Shown: positions 39,777 through 42,764 of the stretch, one piece after another
Position numbering within the stretch: position 1 is the first letter of the stretch
Layout: each line of letters starts with the position of its first letter
Source: Bacillota bacterium
GTDB lineage: Bacteria > Bacillota > Clostridia > Oscillospirales > Acutalibacteraceae
Length of the DNA: 42,764 bases
Assembly (NCBI GenBank): GCA_023418995.1
Contig: JAEZYP010000010.1
Coordinates: 1-42,764, forward strand
Direction: 5' to 3'
Translations under genes and position numbers: made by a program
The notes under the pieces: model-generated
The model's database searches: none
Told to the model about the DNA's origin: nothing
The model's input: only the letters and a program-made list of their open reading frames with translations

Positions 39777-40610
39777 CTATTTAATCGGGATACATAAATC
39801 CATGATTACATGTTCATTTACTCTATCAATTTTCTCATAAATATCTAACCCGTATCGTTTATCCATTTGGTAGCCGCTTGTCGGCATCCAGACACTAAAT
39901 ATTCCCTGTAACGTGCAAAAAATATTCTGGATTTTCCCCTCAAAACGATATGTTGCGAATTTACCACCTTTTATTGTTGTCGTATTACCCAGTCTACAAT
40001 CTTGATCCGTTGTTATGCAAATATCACATAGGCAACTGTTTAGGTTGGAAATCGCAGGGTCATCATAAAATCTCTCAATTAATAATGTGTTTGTTTGGAT
40101 ATAATCCTTGTATTTATCCAAAAAAGCAAACCATTGTTCTTTGAGATCAACATAGTTCCCAATCATTCGCTCGTAAATAACCCAAAAATCCGGGAGTTCC
40201 TGTATTTTAATTTTACGGTCATAATCATCAAAAGTGCCAAAATCCGAAATCCCTTCGGGGTAAAACGGATTCGACATACCGTTGACATTTGTGGATTTGC
40301 GGAATTCCACCGGAGATATTTTGCGATGTTTTTTGAACGCGGAGCTGTAATTAGAGGAACTGTACCCGTAATCCATACCAATATCAGTTATTGGTTTGTT
40401 CTTTTCCAATTTGATATCAATAGCGCTCTGATCCATTTTCAAGCGCTTTATGAACTCATAGACACTTTCTCCAGTCACTTCCTTGAAAGATCTACAAAAA
40501 TAAAACTTAGAGAAGTGAAAGTGGTCTGCAACATTTTCAATCGAAATATCCTCGTCAAAATGCTCTACGATATAGTCGATACTTTGGTTTATCAATTCCT
40601 TTTTAATCAT
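39777..40610 (-). CDS. AraC-family regulator with GyrI-like effector domain
   Basis: The 277-residue protein has an N-terminal AraC/XylS double helix-turn-helix (DISIENVADHFHFSKFYFCR, then DIGMDYGYSSSNYSSAFKKH, SPVEFRK; residues about 1-110). A C-terminal GyrI/Rob-like small-molecule-binding domain follows (about 125-277: DYDRKIKIQELPDFWVIYER, TYRFEGKIQNIF, SGYQMDKRYGLDIYEKID). Such regulators sense hydrophobic compounds and activate adjacent genes. It precedes DUF6144 and DUF1062 on the same strand and is likely their regulator. GAGGATG precedes the ATG at 40610. Confidence 0.88.
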   Translation of the reverse strand: MIKKELINQSIDYIVEHFDEDISIENVADHFHFSKFYFCRSFKEVTGESVYEFIKRLKMDQSAIDIKLEKNKPITDIGMDYGYSSSNYSSAFKKHRKISPVEFRKSTNVNGMSNPFYPEGISDFGTFDDYDRKIKIQELPDFWVIYERMIGNYVDLKEQWFAFLDKYKDYIQTNTLLIERFYDDPAISNLNSCLCDICITTDQDCRLGNTTTIKGGKFATYRFEGKIQNIFCTLQGIFSVWMPTSGYQMDKRYGLDIYEKIDRVNEHVIMDLCIPIK

Positions 40611-40877
40611 AATACATCCTCATGATCATACTCAATCGCGACTTTTGGGCTAATTTATATCATCGCATTAGTAACTCATTTAAAATAGCAGGAGTCTGTT
40701 TTTTTTATTAATTCAATCTTACCACGATTTATTAATTGAGTCCATTTGCACAATAACAAAAATCCGTTTCATTTTTTTACCCGAAAGGCATGCTTGTCTA
40801 TCGAAAATTGTAATTTTGTGGTTTGTCCGGCGTCCTAATGGGAGAATCCGCCGCATAAAATTGTTAATAAGCCTGCC
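40611..40877. other. Divergent region between the AraC gene and recombinase B
   Basis: This AT-rich stretch must hold the leftward AraC promoter; a TATAAA-like box is near 40655-40660 on the complement. It must also hold whatever promoter drives recombinase B. A CATAAAAT box (40854-40861) looks like a sigma-E -10 but has no matching -35. No gene is supported. Confidence 0.4.
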
Positions 40878-40904
40878 GGGAGTTCCCAAAGGGACTCCCT
40901 TTTT
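40878..40904 (+). terminator. Terminator-like hairpin in the recombinase B leader
   Basis: GGGAGTTCCC-AAA-GGGACTCCC folds into a stem with one bulged base and is followed by five T residues. It ends eight bases before the recombinase GGAGG site. Placed here it would stop rightward transcripts before recombinase B, so it could act as an attenuator or as insulation from read-through. Confidence 0.75.
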
Positions 40905-40923
40905 CATATCCGGAGGTGACCAT

Positions 40924-42764
40924 GTGGAAGAATTTCTGTGTTTGAAAAACTATAAGCCGACCATATTAGAAAAGAAAAGCTTTCGGGTTGGTGCTTATTG
41001 CCGTGTCTCTACCGATAAGGAGGATCAGGCCAACTCTTTTGAAAGCCAACAGCGCTATTTCCGCGAGTATATCACCCGCCGACCGGACTGGGAACTGGTT
41101 GAGATCTTCGCCGACGAGGGGACTTCCGGCACCTCAACCAAAAAGCGTAAAGCTTTCAACCGCATGATCGCCGCCGCGAAAGCCGGAGAGCTTGACCTAC
41201 TGATTACAAAGGAAATATCGCGTTTCGCCCGGAACACGCTGGACAGTATTTACTATACCCGCGAGCTGAAGCGTCATGGGGTTGGCGTCATTTTTCTCAA
41301 TGACAACATCAATACACTGGAGCCCGATGCGGAATTGCGGCTGACCATTATGTCATCTATCGCGCAGGAGGAAAGCCGAAAGACCTCCGACCGTGTTAAA
41401 TGGGGGCAGAAGCGCCGCATGGAGCAGGGCGTGGTATTCGGACGTGATATGCTGGGTTTCGATGTACGCGGAGGAGAACTGTTTATCAACGAGGAGGGCG
41501 CAAAAATTGTCCGCCTGATTTTTGATAAATTTGTCACTGAGGGTAAAGGAACACACGTAATTGCCCGCGAATTGCGCGAAGCCGGTATCAAAAGCTATAA
41601 TCAAAATAAAGAATGGTCAAATACAGCGATTCTGCGCCTTCTCCGCAATGAAAAATATTGCGGGGATTTGGTACAGAAGAAAACCTACACGCCGGACTAC
41701 CTTTCTCATGATAAAAAATACAATCAGGGGCAGGAGGATTTTGTAATCATCAAAGATCATCATGAACCGATTGTCAGTCGGGAGATTTTTGAAGAAGCCG
41801 CCCGCATTCTTGAAAGCCGTGCCTTATCGCAGGAGGGTAAAGCCAAGCACTCCAACCGCTACTGCTTTTCGGGGAAAATCAAATGCGGGATTTGCGGCAA
41901 AAGCTATGTAGCGCGTTACAAAACCCGAAAGGACGGCAGTCAGTATAAAGCATGGCGCTGTTATGAGTCTGCCCGTAACGGCAAGCAAAAAACAGACAAT
42001 TTCGGGAATGAGATCGGCTGCTCCAGCGGAAGTATCGGTAACGAGGATGTGCTGTATATTATGCAACTGGTGGTAAACAGCCTGAAATTTGACCGGGAGA
42101 TTGTTTTCGGGAATCTGCTCTCCGCCATTCGGCAGGTGGTTATGCAAACGGGCGGCACGATTGATATCGAGAAGCTGAACGCACAGATTTCCGGAATTAA
42201 GGAAAAGCAGTCCCGCCTGCTTGATATTTATATGAGCAGCGATATTGATAAATCTGAGTTTATTGCCGCGCGGGATAAGTGTGATGCCGAAATTGAGGAA
42301 ATCGAAAGCTTGATTGAGAGCGTAAAAAAGCAGGATTTTATCATTCAGAATCAGCAGACGCTCTTGCATGACATTGAAGAAGCCTTGGAAGAAATGTTGA
42401 CCGGTTGCAATGATGACGATGATTTTTACCGCAACATCTTAAATCAGATGGTCGTACTTAGCCGGGATCGTGTGGATGTTTATTTGAATTTACTGCCGTT
42501 TCATTGGAGCTACGCCATCGAAAAAGCCGCTGGAACAGACGGCGGTAAAAAAAGAAGCATTTCCTACCATTATATAGGGCAAGACCAGCCTGTACACTTC
42601 GAAGAAAAAGAGGAAAAAAGAAGCATTTCCTCCCATAATATAGGTACGGAAGAACTTGGGCACTTAGAGATGATTGGAACCATCGTTCACCAACTGACTC
42701 GCAGCCTGAGCGATGAACAGATAAAAGCCGGCGGATTCGATGCTTATTTTGTCAACCATACCAA
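40924..42764 (+). CDS. Large serine recombinase B, frame continuous with CotJC segment 3
   Basis: GTG at 40924, seven bases after GGAGG, gives (M)EEFLCLKNYKPTILEKKS. The ATG two bases upstream is out of frame and stops at once. The resolvase domain has AYCRVSTDKE (catalytic Ser29) and ISRFARNTLDS. The recombinase domain has LRLLRNEKYCGDLVQKKTYT. The zinc ribbon has CGICGKSYV and later Cys, and a coiled coil follows (EIEEIESLIESVKKQ). The frame has no stop before attR-B: it passes from RSISSHNIG into TEELGHLEM, so in this configuration it encodes a recombinase-CotJC fusion running off the window end. It is the only recombinase of element B. Its natural C terminus is probably that of the excised circle. 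Confidence 0.9.
   Translation, partial: MEEFLCLKNYKPTILEKKSFRVGAYCRVSTDKEDQANSFESQQRYFREYITRRPDWELVEIFADEGTSGTSTKKRKAFNRMIAAAKAGELDLLITKEISRFARNTLDSIYYTRELKRHGVGVIFLNDNINTLEPDAELRLTIMSSIAQEESRKTSDRVKWGQKRRMEQGVVFGRDMLGFDVRGGELFINEEGAKIVRLIFDKFVTEGKGTHVIARELREAGIKSYNQNKEWSNTAILRLLRNEKYCGDLVQKKTYTPDYLSHDKKYNQGQEDFVIIKDHHEPIVSREIFEEAARILESRALSQEGKAKHSNRYCFSGKIKCGICGKSYVARYKTRKDGSQYKAWRCYESARNGKQKTDNFGNEIGCSSGSIGNEDVLYIMQLVVNSLKFDREIVFGNLLSAIRQVVMQTGGTIDIEKLNAQISGIKEKQSRLLDIYMSSDIDKSEFIAARDKCDAEIEEIESLIESVKKQDFIIQNQQTLLHDIEEALEEMLTGCNDDDDFYRNILNQMVVLSRDRVDVYLNLLPFHWSYAIEKAAGTDGGKKRSISYHYIGQDQPVHFEEKEEKRSISSHNIGTEELGHLEMIGTIVHQLTRSLSDEQIKAGGFDAYFVNHT
42548..42644 (+). repeat. Two 31-base imperfect direct repeats at the end of recombinase B
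   Basis: 42548-42578 and 42614-42644 match at 29 of 31 bases, 66 bases (22 codons) apart, and encode KRSISYHYIG and KRSISSHNIG. The second copy contains the attR-B core. The first ends ATATAGGGC and so is a decoy or ancestral half-site. Because the spacing is a whole number of codons, the frame stays open through both. Confidence 0.8.
42638..42646. other. Right attachment site of element B (attR-B), core ATATAGGTA
   Basis: This is the second copy of the 9-base core seen at 37703-37711, at the codons Ile-Gly directly before TEELGH of CotJC. Left of it is recombinase B coding DNA; right of it is cotJC. Confidence 0.85.
42646..42764 (+). CDS. cotJC: CotJC segment 3 (continues beyond the window)
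   Basis: The frame TEELGHLEMIGTIVHQLTRS, then LSDEQIKAGGFDAYFVNHT, is the conserved second metal-binding region of CotJC. The first Glu of TEE and the His of LGH correspond to Mn-catalase ligands. It has no start or ribosome-binding site and is currently fused to recombinase B. Joined to segment 2 across ATATAGGTA it gives LTDIG-TEELGH with no gap or extra residue. The remaining 90 or so C-terminal residues should lie beyond 42764. Confidence 0.93.

Noticed and set aside
40854..40861. CATAAAAT as a sigma-E -10 box for recombinase B
   Set aside because: No fitting -35 element at 13-15 bases, and the hairpin would then lie at the extreme 5' end of the transcript.

Overview
The window comes from a low-to-medium GC, endospore-forming member of the Clostridia. 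The evidence is a cotJB-cotJC spore-coat locus, strong GGAGG ribosome-binding sites, frequent GTG/TTG starts and clostridial-type large serine recombinases. The exact genus cannot be fixed from sequence alone.

The main observation is that one spore-coat gene, cotJC (a manganese-catalase-family coat protein), is cut into three pieces by two unrelated mobile elements. Segment 1 (32-127) follows the last codons of cotJB. Segment 2 (37609-37711) and segment 3 (42646 to the window end) continue the same protein in frame. Element A, about 37.5 kb, lies between segments 1 and 2 at the conserved YGGP/DGEL junction. Element B, about 4.9 kb, lies between segments 2 and 3 at the TDIG/TEELGH junction. 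Each element carries its own large serine recombinase, and each is bounded by a short direct repeat: TACGG(A/C)GGGCCA for A, ATATAGGTA for B. Recombination at these repeats would rebuild an uninterrupted cotJC reading frame. The arrangement resembles the sporulation intervening elements skin (sigK) and SPbeta (spsM), but with two independent elements in one gene. Excision during sporulation is an inference.

Element A is a P2-like contractile-tailed prophage. A leftward lysogeny arm holds the repressor, a conserved hypothetical protein, a bacterial PH-domain protein, serine recombinase A, and a RloA/AbiL-type ATPase with a frameshifted TOPRIM partner next to attL. The rightward early genes run from a Cro-like regulator through SSB, a DUF3102 protein and a D5/P4-type primase-helicase to an ArpU-like late regulator. 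A 579-base non-coding region follows, with a 10-bp phased GTCC array, a terminator and DnaA-box-like sites. The late genes are the terminase, portal, a protease-capsid fusion, head completion, sheath, tube, E/E' chaperone with a T TTT TTG slippery site, tape measure, baseplate, fibre, and GH25 lysin with XhlA and holin. An AT-rich SIR2-NTPase defence gene with its own promoter lies next to attR.

Element B is small. It holds a 63-codon leftward gene under a possible mother-cell (sigma-E/K-like) promoter, a DUF1062 gene behind a 9-residue leader peptide with alternative hairpins, a cysteine-rich DUF6144-like protein, an AraC/GyrI-type regulator, and recombinase B. The recombinase B frame runs without a stop through attR into cotJC segment 3. 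After excision the same recombinase frame would instead join a 63-codon tail now found downstream of cotJC segment 2.
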